Of a DNA stretch of 5,265 nucleotides, positions 4,932-5,265 are shown in pieces. The position numbers were made by a program, and so were the translations under genes. The notes beneath the pieces are model-generated. The model made no database searches. It was given only the letters and a program-made list of their open reading frames with translations, and was not told the origin of the DNA. How positions within the stretch are numbered: position 1 is the stretch's first letter; the number at the start of each line of letters is the position of its first letter. Source of the DNA: Euryarchaeota archaeon UBA495 (GTDB lineage: Archaea; Thermoplasmatota; Poseidoniia; Poseidoniales; Poseidoniaceae); assembly GCA_002496845.1 (NCBI GenBank), contig DALQ01000066.1:2389-7653 (forward strand), written 5' to 3'.

Positions 4932-5265
4932 GCCGTGGCCAATCTGTTGGACATCAAGAAGTCGTCCACCGCTTCATGGGCCCGTTGCATGCACCGGGCA
5001 GCATCGAGTGCGTGCCCGTCGTCCTCCCATACCATTTGCAGGGTTTCCAAGGACGTGCGTTGAACTGGAGCAAGATGTTGTTCGACTTTACTCCACACTT
5101 CAACGGAGCCGTCCGCTCTGACGCCCGCATGGTCGAACTCAGGCGATGAACCGTCGACCACCACTGCTCCGTACCAATGGACTGGGTTGACGAAGGAAAA
5201 CAGGGCCGTGCCGTCGCTGGATGTCGGTTCTGGAACGTCCTGATCTGCGACGAGAACATGGTGAA
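4928..5265 (-). CDS. Unidentified protein coupled to alaX, 5' end outside window
   Basis: The frame ending at TGA 4930-4928 is open to the right edge, giving 111 residues with no in-frame ATG that would suit a start. The only internal start codons (for example GTG 5164) cut into a natural-looking stretch (FSFVNPVHWYGAVVVDG), so I read it as continuing beyond the window. The visible part first looks like alternating strands and loops, and its last 60 residues or so look helical (KVEQHLAPVQRTSLETLQM, then DAARCMQRAHEAVDDFL). There is no signal peptide, membrane segment or metal motif. I do not recognise a family. Its stop overlaps the alaX start by 4 nt (ATGA), which marks it as an upstream operon partner and supports it as a true gene. 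Function is unknown; a link to tRNA or translation is only a guess from position. Confidence 0.65.
   Translation of the reverse strand, partial: HHVLVADQDVPEPTSSDGTALFSFVNPVHWYGAVVVDGSSPEFDHAGVRADGSVEVWSKVEQHLAPVQRTSLETLQMVWEDDGHALDAARCMQRAHEAVDDFLMSNRLATA

Noticed and set aside
4568..5149. 193-residue plus-strand open frame
   Set aside because: It is antisense to alaX and its partner; it is an Arg/Pro/His-rich shadow with no recognisable domain.
1..5265. Search for tRNA, rRNA, CRISPR repeats, insertion-sequence ends, toxin-antitoxin or defence genes
   Set aside because: No repeated spacer pattern, transposase motif, tRNA cloverleaf or defence domain was visible by eye on either strand.

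Overview
The window looks archaeal, and most like a planktonic euryarchaeon of the Marine Group II (Poseidoniales) type. That placement is inference. Three things support it: AT-rich TATA-like boxes about 26-30 nt ahead of start codons that lack a 5' leader (leaderless starts), Shine-Dalgarno sites matching the archaeal 16S tail (GGTGAT, GGAGGTG) at genes inside operons, and a stand-alone AlaX editing enzyme. Base composition is mostly GC-rich. One short AT-richer gene, at about 553-795, stands out. I see no rRNA, tRNA, CRISPR array, insertion sequence or phage gene, and no gene-free stretch longer than 300 bases.

Layout from left to right. (1) A leftward unit holds a small membrane protein with an apparent signal peptide and three further membrane segments (469 to 59). 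A second gene begins 2 nt past its stop, behind a strong ribosome binding site, and runs off the left edge (56 to 1). (2) A rightward gene for an 80-residue two-helix membrane protein (553-795) starts divergently from that unit. (3) Converging on it, with only 15 nt between, is a leftward gene for a nine-helix membrane protein with a cytosolic helical tail (2217 to 811). (4) From a 129-nt divergent promoter region, a rightward two-gene unit follows: a saccharopine/lysine-dehydrogenase-family oxidoreductase (2347-3393) and, 3 nt later, a zinc-ribbon protein with an acidic helical tail (3397-4104). A T-rich terminator region follows. (5) From the right edge, a leftward operon comes in: an unrecognised protein, 5'-incomplete in this window (5265 to 4928), whose stop overlaps (ATGA) the start of an AlaX alanyl-tRNA editing hydrolase (4931 to 4188).

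Only two genes have a recognisable enzyme family. AlaX clears mischarged tRNA-Ala during translation. The dehydrogenase is an NAD(P)-dependent oxidoreductase of unknown substrate in the saccharopine dehydrogenase/lysine 6-dehydrogenase superfamily. The other genes are lineage-type proteins that I can describe but not name. I found no convincing new defence, mobile or RNA system. The most interesting leads are the conserved-looking but unnamed partners: the zinc-ribbon protein coupled to the dehydrogenase, the protein coupled to AlaX, and the nine-helix protein with its helical sensor-like tail.
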